Shown here piece after piece: positions 18,581 through 28,402 of a stretch of DNA of 64,000 bases (the stretch's first letter is position 1; every line of letters begins with the position of its first letter). The notes below the pieces were generated by a model, which had not been told where the DNA came from, searched no databases, and saw nothing but the letters and a program-made list of their open reading frames with translations. A program made the translations under genes and the position numbers. The stretch comes from Methylopila turkensis (lineage in GTDB: Bacteria > Pseudomonadota > Alphaproteobacteria > Rhizobiales > Methylopilaceae), in NCBI RefSeq assembly GCF_027922325.1, contig NZ_BSFL01000001.1:1173610-1237609 (forward strand). The letters are read 5' to 3'.

Positions 18581-20167
18581 ATGTCCGAACGCCCCGTCGC
18601 CCGCGCGCTGCTCTCCGTCTCCGACAAGACCGGGCTGATCGATTTCGCCCGCGCGCTGCACGAGCGCGGCGTGGCGCTGGTCTCCACCGGCGGCACCTCG
18701 AAGGCGATCGCCGAGGCCGGGTTGCCGGTGCAGGACGTCTCCGACCTCACCGGCTTTCCCGAGATGATGGACGGCCGGGTGAAGACTCTTCACCCGAAGG
18801 TCCATGGCGGACTGCTCGCCATCCGCGGCGACGCCGGCCACGAGGCCTCCATGGCCGAGCACGCCATCCTGCCCATCGACCTGCTGGTGGTGAACCTCTA
18901 CCCGTTCGAAGCCGCGCTCGCCCGGCAGGCGGACTACGACGACATGGTCGAGAACATCGACGTCGGCGGCCCGGCCATGATCCGCGGCGCCTCCAAGAAC
19001 CACGCCCATGTGGCGGTGGTGGTGGACGTGGCGGACTACGCCGCCGTGCTGGCGGATATGGACGCCCATGGCGGCGCCACCTCCTTCGCCTTCCGCAAGC
19101 GCCTCGCCGCCAAGGCCTTCTCCCGCACCGCAGCCTATGACGCCGCGATCGGGACCTGGCTGTCGGGAGAAGCTGGCGAGACGACGCCCGCCTTCCGGGC
19201 GCTCGGCGGCGCGCTGGCCCAGGGGCTGCGCTACGGCGAGAACCCCCATCAGCAGGCGGCCTTCTACCGCACGGCTGAGGCCCGGCCGGGCGTCGCGACC
19301 GCCGTCCAGCTCCAGGGCAAGGAGCTCAGCTACAACAACCTCAACGACACCGACGCGGCCTACGAGCTGGTCGGAGAGTTAGACCCCGCCCGCGCCGCCG
19401 CCTGCGTGATCGTCAAGCACGCCAACCCCTGCGGCGTGGCGGAGGGCGCCTCGCTGAAGCAGGCCTATGAGCGGGCGCTGGCCTGCGATCCGGTCTCCGC
19501 TTTCGGCGGCATCGTGGCGCTGAACCGGACGCTCGACGCCGAGGCCGCCGCCGAGATCGTGAAGATCTTCACCGAGGTGATCATCGCTCCCGACGCCACC
19601 GACGAGGCCCGCGCCATCGTCGCGGCGAAGAAGAACCTGCGCCTGCTGGTAGCCGGCGCCCTGCCCGACCCGCGCGCCGGCGGCCTTGCGATCAAGACCA
19701 TCGCCGGCGGCTTCCTCGCCCAGACCCGCGACGACGCCGTGGTCGACGATCTGGAGCTCAAGGTGGTGACCAAACGGGCGCCGACCGAGGCCGAGCTGGC
19801 CGACCTGCGCTTCGCCTTCCGGGTGGCGAAGCACGTCAAGTCCAACGCCATCGTCTACGCGAAGGGCGGCGCGACGGTCGGGATCGGAGCCGGCCAGATG
19901 AGCCGCGTCGACAGCGCCCGCATCGCCGCCCGCAAGGCCGCGGACGCCGCTGAAGCCGCCGGCGCGGCCGAGCCGCTGACCCGCGGCGCGGTGGTGGCCT
20001 CCGACGCCTTCTTCCCCTTCGCGGACGGGCTCGACGCCGCGATCGAGGCCGGGGCCACCGCCGTGATCCAGCCCGGCGGCTCCATGCGCGACGCCGAGGT
20101 GATCGCCCGCGCCGACGAGGCCGGGCTCGCCATGGTGTTCACCGGCGTGCGGCATTTCCGCCACTGA
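18581..20167 (+). CDS. purH: Bifunctional AICAR formyltransferase/IMP cyclohydrolase
   Basis: PurH catalyses the last two steps of IMP synthesis. The 528-residue protein has an N-terminal cyclohydrolase domain (about 1-200, with STGGTSKAI and [13 protein letters not shown]) and a C-terminal formyltransferase domain (about 201-528). Catalytic features of the latter are Lys in IVKHANPCG and the His in the same motif. The C-terminus ends in the usual [10 protein letters not shown]. Start ATG at 18581 fits the family. It is probably transcribed alone or with the preceding DUF1194 gene. Confidence 0.97.
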   Translation: MSERPVARALLSVSDKTGLIDFARALHERGVALVSTGGTSKAIAEAGLPVQDVSDLTGFPEMMDGRVKTLHPKVHGGLLAIRGDAGHEASMAEHAILPIDLLVVNLYPFEAALARQADYDDMVENIDVGGPAMIRGASKNHAHVAVVVDVADYAAVLADMDAHGGATSFAFRKRLAAKAFSRTAAYDAAIGTWLSGEAGETTPAFRALGGALAQGLRYGENPHQQAAFYRTAEARPGVATAVQLQGKELSYNNLNDTDAAYELVGELDPARAAACVIVKHANPCGVAEGASLKQAYERALACDPVSAFGGIVALNRTLDAEAAAEIVKIFTEVIIAPDATDEARAIVAAKKNLRLLVAGALPDPRAGGLAIKTIAGGFLAQTRDDAVVDDLELKVVTKRAPTEAELADLRFAFRVAKHVKSNAIVYAKGGATVGIGAGQMSRVDSARIAARKAADAAEAAGAAEPLTRGAVVASDAFFPFADGLDAAIEAGATAVIQPGGSMRDAEVIARADEAGLAMVFTGVRHFRH

Positions 20168-20322
20168 CGCCGGCCGCCGAAACGGCGTTCACGTCGAGTT
20201 CAACATTGGGGATTCTGCGCACCTGACTTTTGGATGAGACCCGTGCTAATGGAGCCTCACGGGGGGACCTCGATACCCCCTCCGTGACCGCAGCCGTTCT
20301 CCCCGACCAGCCAGAGGTCCGC

Positions 20323-21093
20323 ATGGCGTCCGCCGTCTCCCTGCTCCGCGCCGGCCTGCTCGCCGGTTTCGCCCTGCTCGGCGGTTCCGCCGGCGTCGCC
20401 GAACCGGTCCGTCCCTGCAAGGTGGCGGACGAGCACCTCGCCATGACCGGCAAGCTTGATCGGGCGATCGCGCACATCAAGAGCGGCGACGTCTTCAAGA
20501 TCCTGGTGATCGGCTCGTCCTCGACCGCGGGCGTGGGGGCGACGGCGCCGGAGAAGGCCTACACCGAGCGCTTCGAGGAGGAGCTGGAGCGTCGTCTCGC
20601 CGGCGTCGACGTCGACGTGGTGGCGCGCGGCATCGGCGGCGAGACCGCCGCCGGCGCGGACGCCCGTCTCGAGCGCGAGCTCGTCGCGGTGAAGCCCGAC
20701 CTCGTCGTCTGGCAGATCGGCACCAACGACGCCGCCCGCCGCGTGGCGCTGGACGGCTTCCGCGAGACCACCGCGCGCGGCTTGAAGCGCATCGCCAAGG
20801 CCGGGATCGACGTCGCCCTGCTCGACCCGCAGTTCGTGCCGCAGGACGAGGCGGTCTACGCGCCCTACATCGCGGCGCTCGATCAACTCTCGGCCGCGAC
20901 CGGCGTTCCGGTCGCCCACCGCTTCGCCGCCATGCGGGCGCTCGCCAAGGCCGGCGCCGCCGACATGCTGTCGCGCGACCGGCTGCACATGAACGACGGC
21001 GGCCACGCCTGCGTCGGCGCGTTCCTCGCCGAGGCGCTCGGCCGCAAGCTCGCCCCGCTGCCGGCGGTGGCCGAGGCCACGAAGCGCTCGTAA
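20323..21093 (+). CDS. Secreted SGNH/GDSL hydrolase
   Basis: A 256-residue SGNH hydrolase with a signal peptide of about 26 residues, so periplasmic or secreted. Block I is VIGSSSTAG (nucleophile Ser near 65-66), block [10 protein letters not shown] contributes the oxyanion Gly, block III QIGTNDA the Asn, and block [11 protein letters not shown] the catalytic Asp/His. The first block departs from the classic GDSL. The ATG at 20323 with AGAGGT upstream is preferred, since it directly opens the signal peptide. Substrate is unknown; acyl or acetyl esters of polysaccharide are common for such proteins. Confidence 0.88.
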   Translation: MASAVSLLRAGLLAGFALLGGSAGVAEPVRPCKVADEHLAMTGKLDRAIAHIKSGDVFKILVIGSSSTAGVGATAPEKAYTERFEEELERRLAGVDVDVVARGIGGETAAGADARLERELVAVKPDLVVWQIGTNDAARRVALDGFRETTARGLKRIAKAGIDVALLDPQFVPQDEAVYAPYIAALDQLSAATGVPVAHRFAAMRALAKAGAADMLSRDRLHMNDGGHACVGAFLAEALGRKLAPLPAVAEATKRS

Positions 21094-21161
21094 CCCCGCT
21101 CTTCACGGCCGCCCCAGGCGTTCCCATCTTCCGCGCGACGCTCGCGCGGGGGAGGACGCCC

Positions 21162-21482
21162 ATGCTGATCACCACCACCAACACTGTCGAGGGTCGCCGG
21201 ATCCTCGAGTATCAGGGCCTCGTCACCGGCGAGGCGATCCTTGGCGCGAACATTTTCCGCGACCTGTTCGCGGCGGTGCGCGACGTCGTAGGCGGTCGCT
21301 CCGGCGCCTATGAGCGCGAGCTCAAGAACGCCCGCGACATCGCGATCGAGGAGATGGCGGCGGAGGCCCGCTCCCGCGGCGCGAACGCCGTCATCGGCGT
21401 CGACCTCGACTACGAGACCGTCGGCGGCAAGGGCTCGATGCTGATGGTCTCCGCCTCCGGCACCGCCGTGTTGCTGGGCTGA
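21162..21482 (+). CDS. YbjQ/UPF0145 family protein
   Basis: A 106-residue member of the YbjQ family, sometimes called heavy-metal-binding by fold. Typical features are the N-terminal [10 protein letters not shown], the central [18 protein letters not shown], and the C-terminal [13 protein letters not shown]. Family members form pentameric assemblies, and the function is not established. The start ATG follows GGGGGAGGACGCCC, a strong ribosome site. It is convergent with the MFS transporter gene, with 3 bases between the stops. Confidence 0.9.
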   Translation: MLITTTNTVEGRRILEYQGLVTGEAILGANIFRDLFAAVRDVVGGRSGAYERELKNARDIAIEEMAAEARSRGANAVIGVDLDYETVGGKGSMLMVSASGTAVLLG

Positions 21483-21485
21483 GGC

Positions 21486-22850
21486 CTACCGCTCGTCCGG
21501 CATCCGCACCGCCGACAGCAGCGCGCCGCCGGCGAGGAAGAAGCCCATCAGCACCGCGACGCCGACGCGCTGGCTGTCGGTCAGCACGGTCACGATCGCG
21601 ACCAGCGTGGGCCCGAGGAACGAGGTCACCTTGCCCGACAGCGCGAACAGGCCGAAGGCCTGCGTCAGCTTGTCGGGCGGCGCCAGCTTCACGAGCATGG
21701 TGCGCGAGGCCGCCTGCAGCGGTCCGCCGGCCGCGCCCAGCACCAGCGCGACCGCGACGAACAGGCGCTCGGGCGTGGAGCCGAACAGCGCGTCGTCCGC
21801 CACCGGCGGCGCGACCGGCACCACGAACAGCACCCGCGCCCGCTCGATCGAGACGATCACCACCGCGGAGGCGACCAGCAGCGCCAGCGAGCCGGCGACC
21901 ACCTTCTGCGGTCCGATGCGATCGTCCAGCCAGCCGCCGACCAGCGCGCCGACCACGCCCGAGACGATCACGAGGATGCCGAACACGCCGAGCTCGATCA
22001 CGCCCCAGCCGAGTGCGCCCGCGCCGTAGATGCCGCCGAAGGCGAACAGCGCGGTCAGCCCGTCGACGTAGAGCATGTGGGCGAGCAGGAAGAGCGCGAG
22101 GTCGCGCGACCCCCGCAGGTCGAGGATCGTGCGCTTGAGGTCGGCGAGGCCGGCGCGGACCGCTTGGCGGATCGGCATGCCGCGCGGCTCGTCCGGCGCG
22201 AACAGGAACAGCGGCGTCACCAGAACGAGATACCAGAGCGCGGCGAAGGGGCCGACCGCGCGATCGCCCTCGAAGCTGCGCGGATCGAGCCCGAACAGCG
22301 GCGCGATGCCGATCAGGGTCTCTCCGTCGCGCGGGTCGGCCGACAGGAAGAACAGCGCGAACACCAGCGCGACGAGCCCGCCCACATAGCCGAGCGCCCA
22401 GCCGAGGCCGGACAGGCGTCCCAGCGCTTCCGGCCGGGCGAGCGACGGCATCATGGCGTTGGTGAAGGCGGTCGCGCATTCCGCGCCGATGGTCGCCACC
22501 GCGAAGCCGCCGAGCGCGAAGGCCATCGCGTAGGGCGCGCCCGGCTCCGCGAACCACAGCGCCCAGCAGCCCAGCACGAGCGGGACCGAAAACGCCGCGA
22601 GCCACAGCTTCCGCCGCCCGGTGCGGTCGGCGATGGCGCCGAGCGGCGGCGACAGCATGCCGATCGCGAAGCCCGCGGCGCCGGCCGCGAAACCCCAGGC
22701 GGCCTGGCCCTCGGCCGGGTTCTCGGCGATCTGCGCCGCGAAGAACGGCGCGAACACGAACGTGGCGATCAGGGTGAAGATCGGCTGGGTCGCGGCGTCG
22801 AACATCGCCCAGGCCCAGACCGCCCGGCGCGGCGCGGGAGATGCGGTCAT
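21486..22850 (-). CDS. MFS transporter (UMF1/Atg22-like)
   Basis: A 454-residue inner-membrane transporter with about 12 predicted membrane helices. The N-terminal WAMFDAATQPIFTLI pattern resembles the UMF1 (Atg22-like) branch, and the loop DRTGRRKLWL after helix 2 matches the MFS signature. The ATG at 22850 overlaps the bluB stop (ATGA), so it is coupled to bluB and glutamate dehydrogenase. Substrate is unknown. Members of this branch are suspected amino-acid or small metabolite exporters; that would fit glutamate catabolism but is inference. Confidence 0.85.
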   Translation of the reverse strand: MTASPAPRRAVWAWAMFDAATQPIFTLIATFVFAPFFAAQIAENPAEGQAAWGFAAGAAGFAIGMLSPPLGAIADRTGRRKLWLAAFSVPLVLGCWALWFAEPGAPYAMAFALGGFAVATIGAECATAFTNAMMPSLARPEALGRLSGLGWALGYVGGLVALVFALFFLSADPRDGETLIGIAPLFGLDPRSFEGDRAVGPFAALWYLVLVTPLFLFAPDEPRGMPIRQAVRAGLADLKRTILDLRGSRDLALFLLAHMLYVDGLTALFAFGGIYGAGALGWGVIELGVFGILVIVSGVVGALVGGWLDDRIGPQKVVAGSLALLVASAVVIVSIERARVLFVVPVAPPVADDALFGSTPERLFVAVALVLGAAGGPLQAASRTMLVKLAPPDKLTQAFGLFALSGKVTSFLGPTLVAIVTVLTDSQRVGVAVLMGFFLAGGALLSAVRMPDER

Positions 22851-23494
22851 CGCGTCAGCACCATTTCGTCGAAGGGAAGCCGGTCCTGCCAGCCGGCGCG
22901 GACCAGTTCGGGATCGTCGTGCTCCTCGACCGGGCGGCCCAGGCAGAGATAGCCGACGAGACGCCACGAGGCCGGGACGCCGAGCAGCGCATGGACGCGC
23001 GCGGGATCGAGGATCGACACCCAGCCGAGCCCGAGCCCTTCGGCGCGGGCGGCGAGCCAGAGCGTGGCGATCGCGCCGGCGACGGAGTAGCTCAGCGTCT
23101 CCGGCATGGTCATGCGCCCGAGCCCGCAGCCGACCGGCGTCGCCTCGTCGCAAAACGCGGCGATGTGCACCGGCGCCTCGGCCATCCCCTCGAGCTTGAG
23201 CGAACGGTAGAGCGCGGCGCGCTCGCCCTCGTAAGTCTCGGCCGCGGCGGCGTTGGCGGCGAGCGAGCAGTCGCGCGCCCCGCGGCGGAGCGCCTCGTCC
23301 TCCACCAGCACGAAGCGCCAAGGCTGGCTGTTGCCGACCGAGGGCGACAGCGCCGCGAGCGCGAGCAGCCGCCTGACCTGTTCGGGCGCGATCGGATCGG
23401 TCCGGAACCGCCGCACGTCCCGCCGCCAGGCGATCAGGTCGGCGAGACGTTCGCGGAAGCCGTCGTCGAACGCGGGAGCCTCGCCGGTCGTCAC
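22847..23494 (-). CDS. bluB: 5,6-dimethylbenzimidazole synthase
   Basis: BluB breaks down FMNH2 with O2 to 5,6-dimethylbenzimidazole, the lower ligand of cobalamin. The 215-residue nitroreductase-fold protein has the BluB-specific RRDVRRF motif near residue 25, SPSVGNSQPWRF near 51-62, and GLGLGWVSILDP near 151. The C-terminal YLCLGRP is also typical. It overlaps the NAD-glutamate dehydrogenase stop and the transporter start by four bases each. Other cob genes are not adjacent; cobT lies 21 kb away. Confidence 0.93.
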   Translation of the reverse strand: MTTGEAPAFDDGFRERLADLIAWRRDVRRFRTDPIAPEQVRRLLALAALSPSVGNSQPWRFVLVEDEALRRGARDCSLAANAAAAETYEGERAALYRSLKLEGMAEAPVHIAAFCDEATPVGCGLGRMTMPETLSYSVAGAIATLWLAARAEGLGLGWVSILDPARVHALLGVPASWRLVGYLCLGRPVEEHDDPELVRAGWQDRLPFDEMVLTR

Positions 23495-26400
23495 TCGACC
23501 TCCCGCGCGAGGTCCGCGAGCAGGCTCGACGCCACCGAAAGCCGCGCGAGCGTGAGGCCGGAGCCGGCGATCTCGGTGACGGCGCGGCGCACGCGCGCGG
23601 CGTCGGGCGAGGCCTCCGCCCAGCGCGCGACGGCGGCGGGTCCGGCCTCCTGCGAGGCCCCGAGCGCGGCCACCGCCATGGCGCGCGCGGCGACCCCGAT
23701 CTGGTCGAGCGCGCGGTCGAGCGCCAGCCGCTCGTAATAATCCGCCGCGGTCACCGCCTGCGCGGCGCGCACGATGCGCGACAGCTGGAATTGGTCGGCG
23801 ACCGCGAACAGGGCCGCGGCCGCGTCGGCGATCGACCGGCCGGTCTTCTCCGCGATCAGCACCGCGTCGCTGGCGCCCTCGATCGCGAGCAGCGCCGAGA
23901 ACCGGTCCGCGAGCGTCGCGGGCAGGCCGGCGCGGACCAGCTCGGCGGCGCGTTCGGATCGCCGGGCCGCCGCCTCCTGCCCGAGCGAGGCGTCGAGATT
24001 GGCCGCGACCGCGTCGACGCCGTCCCGGAAGCGGCGCGCGAGCTGGTCGAGCCCGCTGTCGAGATCGACGTTGCGCAGGAACCAGACCATGCGGTGCAGC
24101 AGCAGGTCGCGCATGCCGGCGTAGAGCGTGAGCTGGAGGTCGCCCGGGATCTTCGTGTCGAGCGCATCGATCTCCTCATGGACCTCGTCCATGCGGAACG
24201 CGTCGCGCGCGACGGCGAAGGCGGCGGCGACGCGCGAGGCGGGCGCGCCGGTCTGGTCGGAGAGCCGCACGACGAGCGCCGGGCCGCCGCGGTTGATCAT
24301 GGCGTTGGCGAGCGCCGTCGCCACGATCTCGCGCTTCAGCCGGTGGCCGGCGATGGCGGAGGCGAAGCGCTCGCGCATCAGGCTCGGGAAGTAGCCGGCG
24401 AGGTCCCGCCGGAAATAGGGATCGTCCGGCCGGTCCGAGGCCAGCAGGTCGTCGTAGAGCGCGATCTTGGCCCAGGCGAGCAGCACCGCGATCTCGGGCC
24501 GTGTCAGCGGATCGCCCGCCCGCGCGCGCTCGGTGAGCGTGGCGTCGTCCGGCAGCGCCTCGACCGAGCGGTCGAGCAGCCCGCGCCCCTCCAGCGTCTG
24601 CATCAGGCGCGCCTGGAACCCGGCCTCCTCGACGCCGGCGCGCTGGCTGAGCGAGATCGCCAGCGTCTGGTCGTAGTTGTTGGCGAGCACGAGCCCCGCG
24701 ACCTCGTCGGTCATCTCGCTGAGGATGCGGTTGCGCTCCTCGAGCGCCAGCGCGCCGTCGCGCACGGGGCCGGCGAAGGCGATCTTGATGTTCACCTCGA
24801 CGTCGGAGGTGTTCACGCCGGCCGAGTTGTCGATCGCGTCGGAGTTGATGCGGACGCCGGCGCGCCCGGCCTCGATGCGGCCCTTCTGGGTGACGCCGAG
24901 ATTGGCGCCCTCGCCGACCACCTTCACCCGGAGCTCGGGCGCGGTGACGCGGATCGCGTCGTTGGCGCGGTCGCCGGCCTGCTCGTCGGTCTCCGTCGTC
25001 GCGCGCACATAGGTGCCGATGCCGCCGAACCAGAGCAGATCAGCCTGTGCCTTCAGGATCGCGTTCATCAGCTCCTGCGGCGTCGCGTAGGCCTTGTCGA
25101 GGCCGATCGCCGCGCGCGCCTCCGCCGACAGCGGGATCGTCTTCAGGCTGCGCGAAAACACCCCGCCGCCGGCGGAGATCTTCGCCTTGTCGTAGTCCTG
25201 CCAGCTCGAGCGCGGCAGCGCGAAGAGGCGGGCGCGCTCCTCGAACGAGGCCTTCGGGTCGGGATCGGGATCGAGGAAGATGTCGCGGTGGTCGAAGGCC
25301 GCGACCAGCCGGATCGCGGGCGACAGAAGCATGCCGTTGCCGAACACGTCGCCGGACATGTCGCCGACGCCGACCACGGTGAAGGGCGTCGTCTGGATGT
25401 CGACGTCCATCTCGCGGAAGTGGCGCTTGACCGCCTCCCAGGCGCCGCGCGCAGTGATGCCCATGCCCTTGTGGTCGTAGCCGACCGAGCCGCCGGAGGC
25501 GAAGGCGTCGCCGAGCCAGAAGCCGCGCTGCTCGGCGATGCCGTTCGCGGTGTCGGAGAAGGTCGCCGTGCCCTTGTCGGCCGCGACCACGAGATAGGGA
25601 TCGTCGCCGTCGTGGCGGACCACCTCCGCCGGCGGGATCAGGTCGTCGCGCCTGAGATCGTCGGTGACGTCGAGCAGGGCGTTGATGAAGATCTTGTAGG
25701 CGGCCGTCCCCTCCGCGAACCAGGCGTCGCGCGGGCCGGCAGGCAGCCGCTTCGGCACGAAGCCGCCTTTCGCGCCCACCGGCACGATCACCGCGTTCTT
25801 CACCTGCTGCGCCTTCACGAGGCCGAGCACCTCGGTGCGGAAGTCCTGCGGCCGGTCCGACCAGCGCAGGCCGCCGCGCGCCACCTTGCCGAAGCGCAGG
25901 TGCACGCCCTCGACCCGCGGCGAATAGACGAAGATCTCGTAGAGCGGCCGGGGCGCCGGGAGCCCCTCGATCTTCGCGCTTTCGAGCTTGAAGGCGAAGG
26001 TCGGCGTCGGGCGGCCCTGCGCGTCGGTCTGGTAGACGTTGGTGCGGACGCAGGCCTGGATCAGGTTGAGGAATTTCCGGACGATGCGGTCCTCGTCCAG
26101 GCTCTCCACCTCACCCAGCGCCTCGTCGATCTCGGCGGCGAGCGTCGCCTCCCGCGCCGCCCGGTCGCCCGTCGCGGCGGGATCGAAGCGGGCGTGGAAC
26201 AGCGCCACGAGCTTGGACGCGAGCGGCGCGTGCTTGGTCAGGGTCGCCCACATGTAGTCCTGGTCGTAGGCCGCGCGCGCCTGCCGGAGGTAGCGCGACA
26301 GCGCCCGGATCAGCGCCACGTCGCGCCAGCCGAGGCCGCCTTCGAGGGCGAGCGCGTTGTAGCCGTCGCTTTCGGCGTCGCCGTTCAGCACCGCGATCAG

Positions 26401-28302
26401 CAGCGCCTCGAGCCGGGCGTCGAGATCGCGCGTCAGCTCGATCGCCGCGCCGTTCGCGCGCTCGAGCGCCATATCGTGGATGAAGACGTGGTCCTCCGGG
26501 CCGAGGCCGGCGGGCTCGGCGCGATAGCTCCGCTCCTCGATGACGCGGAAGCCCATGTTCTCGAGCATCGGCACGCGCCGCGACAGCGGGATCGGCGCGC
26601 CGCGCGAAAACACCTTGAGGCGCAGCTCCGGCTCGCCTTCGCGCCGGAAGAAATCGATCGCGAAGCCGCGCTCCCCGGCGAGGCTCTCTATATGGCCGAC
26701 GTCGATCACCGCCTCGGCGGGCTCGGTGCGGGCCTCGTAGGCCGGCCCGAACGCCTGGCCGTAGCGCACGGCGATCGACCGGGCCTGGGCGCCCGAACGG
26801 CTCTCCAGCAGTTTCGCGCGCAGCCGGTCTCCCCAGGTCGCCGCCTGCGCCGCGATCTCCTCCTCGAGCGCGACCGGATCGACCTCCGGCGCCGGGCCGC
26901 GCAGCCCGATCACGAACTGGACGCGCGCGAGCGGCCCCTCGGGGAAGGCGGGGTAATAGGCCGAAACGTGGCCGCCGAGCCGCTCGGCGAGCTTCCGGCC
27001 GATCCGCGCGCGGACGGCGGAATCGTAGCGCTCGCGCGGCACGTAGACGAGCGCGGAGACGAAGCGCTCGAACCGGTCGCGCCTGAGCAGCACCTTCACC
27101 CGCGGCCGCTCATAGAGCGCGAGGATTTCGAGCGCCGTGTCGAACAGGTCGCCGACGTCGATCTGGAACAGCTCGTCGCGCGGAAAGGTCTCCAGCACGG
27201 TCGCGAGCGCCTTGCCGGAATGGCTGTCCGGGTCGAAGCCGGCGCGGCGGACCACGAGGTCGATCTTGCGGCGGACCAGCGGCACGCTGCGCGCCGGGCG
27301 GTTGTAGGCCTCGGCGGTGAACAGGCCGACGACGCGCAGCTCGCCCGCGAGCCGCCCGTCGGCGTCGAAACGCTTCACGCCGACATAATCCATGTGGCGG
27401 CGGCGGAAGACCTTGGCGTGCACGCTCGCCTTGGTGACGATCAGCGGCTTCGGCTCGTGCAGGAAGGCGCGAATTTCGGGCGTCAGGTTCACGAGCTGGC
27501 CGCCGCGGCGGAGCACGCGGGCGGCCGGATCGCGCAGCGCGCCGAGGCCGGTCTCGGAGATCTGCTCCAGCCGCTCGTCGTCGCCCTCGCCCCTGAGCGC
27601 GTATTCGCGCGCCCCGAGGAAGATGAACTCGTCGCCTTCGAGCCATTCGAGGAACTGGATCGCCTCCGCGATCTCGTCGACGGCGAGCGGCGGCGGCGTC
27701 TCCTTGAAGTTCGCGACCTGCGCGCGGACGAGGGCGCGCATGGCGTCGTAGTCCTCGGTGGTCCTGCGGACGTCCGCCAGCACCTCGCGCAGACCCGCCA
27801 CGAGCCCGGCCCGGTCGGCCTCGGAGTCGATCCGGTCCACATGCAGATGGATCAGGCTTTCGCGCGGCGTGTCCTCGAACTCGACTCGGTTGGCGTCGCC
27901 GAGGAAGCGGGTCAGCGCTCCATCAGCGCCGCGCTCGACCGCGATGATCGGATGAGCGACGAGCCGGACGGACAGCCCGCGCTCGGCCAGCTCGGCCAGC
28001 ACGCTGTCGAGCAGGAACGGCATGTCGTCGTTGAGGATCTCGACGACGGTGATCTCGTTGCGGTCACCGGTCTCGGGGTCGCTCAGCCGGATGTCCGGCG
28101 CGCCCGGCGCGCGGCGGGCGAGCAGCCGCCACGCCGAGCCCGCAAGCGCCGCCAGCGTGCGGGCGCCCAGCGGCTCCAGGTCGTCGAGCGCCGTGCGGGA
28201 GAACAGCGTCTCGACGAAACCCGCCGGCGGGCCGTCCGCTCCCTCCGCCGCGGACGCCGCGTCGCCGATGAGCTTCGTCCGGATCGCATCGCCCTGCAGC
28301 AT
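23491..28302 (-). CDS. NAD-specific glutamate dehydrogenase, large type
   Basis: A 1,603-residue enzyme of the 180 kDa GDH class, which oxidises glutamate to 2-oxoglutarate and ammonium with NAD+. The N-terminal 700 residues hold ACT-like regulatory segments (ILNDDMPFLLDSVLAEL near residue 78-94). The catalytic part contains VPVGAKGGFVPKRLP with the active Lys, DHKGMGITARGAWE, and the nucleotide-binding VGVGDMSGDVFGNGM. The ATG at 28302 has a GAGGAGACGACC ribosome site; a longer frame would run through gluQ. It heads a three-gene chain with bluB and an MFS transporter. This class usually works in the catabolic direction. Confidence 0.96.
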   Translation of the reverse strand: MLQGDAIRTKLIGDAASAAEGADGPPAGFVETLFSRTALDDLEPLGARTLAALAGSAWRLLARRAPGAPDIRLSDPETGDRNEITVVEILNDDMPFLLDSVLAELAERGLSVRLVAHPIIAVERGADGALTRFLGDANRVEFEDTPRESLIHLHVDRIDSEADRAGLVAGLREVLADVRRTTEDYDAMRALVRAQVANFKETPPPLAVDEIAEAIQFLEWLEGDEFIFLGAREYALRGEGDDERLEQISETGLGALRDPAARVLRRGGQLVNLTPEIRAFLHEPKPLIVTKASVHAKVFRRRHMDYVGVKRFDADGRLAGELRVVGLFTAEAYNRPARSVPLVRRKIDLVVRRAGFDPDSHSGKALATVLETFPRDELFQIDVGDLFDTALEILALYERPRVKVLLRRDRFERFVSALVYVPRERYDSAVRARIGRKLAERLGGHVSAYYPAFPEGPLARVQFVIGLRGPAPEVDPVALEEEIAAQAATWGDRLRAKLLESRSGAQARSIAVRYGQAFGPAYEARTEPAEAVIDVGHIESLAGERGFAIDFFRREGEPELRLKVFSRGAPIPLSRRVPMLENMGFRVIEERSYRAEPAGLGPEDHVFIHDMALERANGAAIELTRDLDARLEALLIAVLNGDAESDGYNALALEGGLGWRDVALIRALSRYLRQARAAYDQDYMWATLTKHAPLASKLVALFHARFDPAATGDRAAREATLAAEIDEALGEVESLDEDRIVRKFLNLIQACVRTNVYQTDAQGRPTPTFAFKLESAKIEGLPAPRPLYEIFVYSPRVEGVHLRFGKVARGGLRWSDRPQDFRTEVLGLVKAQQVKNAVIVPVGAKGGFVPKRLPAGPRDAWFAEGTAAYKIFINALLDVTDDLRRDDLIPPAEVVRHDGDDPYLVVAADKGTATFSDTANGIAEQRGFWLGDAFASGGSVGYDHKGMGITARGAWEAVKRHFREMDVDIQTTPFTVVGVGDMSGDVFGNGMLLSPAIRLVAAFDHRDIFLDPDPDPKASFEERARLFALPRSSWQDYDKAKISAGGGVFSRSLKTIPLSAEARAAIGLDKAYATPQELMNAILKAQADLLWFGGIGTYVRATTETDEQAGDRANDAIRVTAPELRVKVVGEGANLGVTQKGRIEAGRAGVRINSDAIDNSAGVNTSDVEVNIKIAFAGPVRDGALALEERNRILSEMTDEVAGLVLANNYDQTLAISLSQRAGVEEAGFQARLMQTLEGRGLLDRSVEALPDDATLTERARAGDPLTRPEIAVLLAWAKIALYDDLLASDRPDDPYFRRDLAGYFPSLMRERFASAIAGHRLKREIVATALANAMINRGGPALVVRLSDQTGAPASRVAAAFAVARDAFRMDEVHEEIDALDTKIPGDLQLTLYAGMRDLLLHRMVWFLRNVDLDSGLDQLARRFRDGVDAVAANLDASLGQEAAARRSERAAELVRAGLPATLADRFSALLAIEGASDAVLIAEKTGRSIADAAAALFAVADQFQLSRIVRAAQAVTAADYYERLALDRALDQIGVAARAMAVAALGASQEAGPAAVARWAEASPDAARVRRAVTEIAGSGLTLARLSVASSLLADLAREVE

Positions 28303-28402
28303 GGTCGTCTCCTCGCGAACCCGCACCCTGACACGGCGCGGCCACGGCCGGAACCTAGGACGCGGGCCGTGGCAGGTCGATAACGCTTGCGCGACAGGGG
28401 CG

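Noticed and set aside
23791..28383. A 1,530-codon open frame antisense to the glutamate dehydrogenase gene
   Set aside because: It is low-complexity, rich in Arg, Ala, Gly and Glu, has no family features, and arises from the strong third-position GC bias of the real gene on the other strand.
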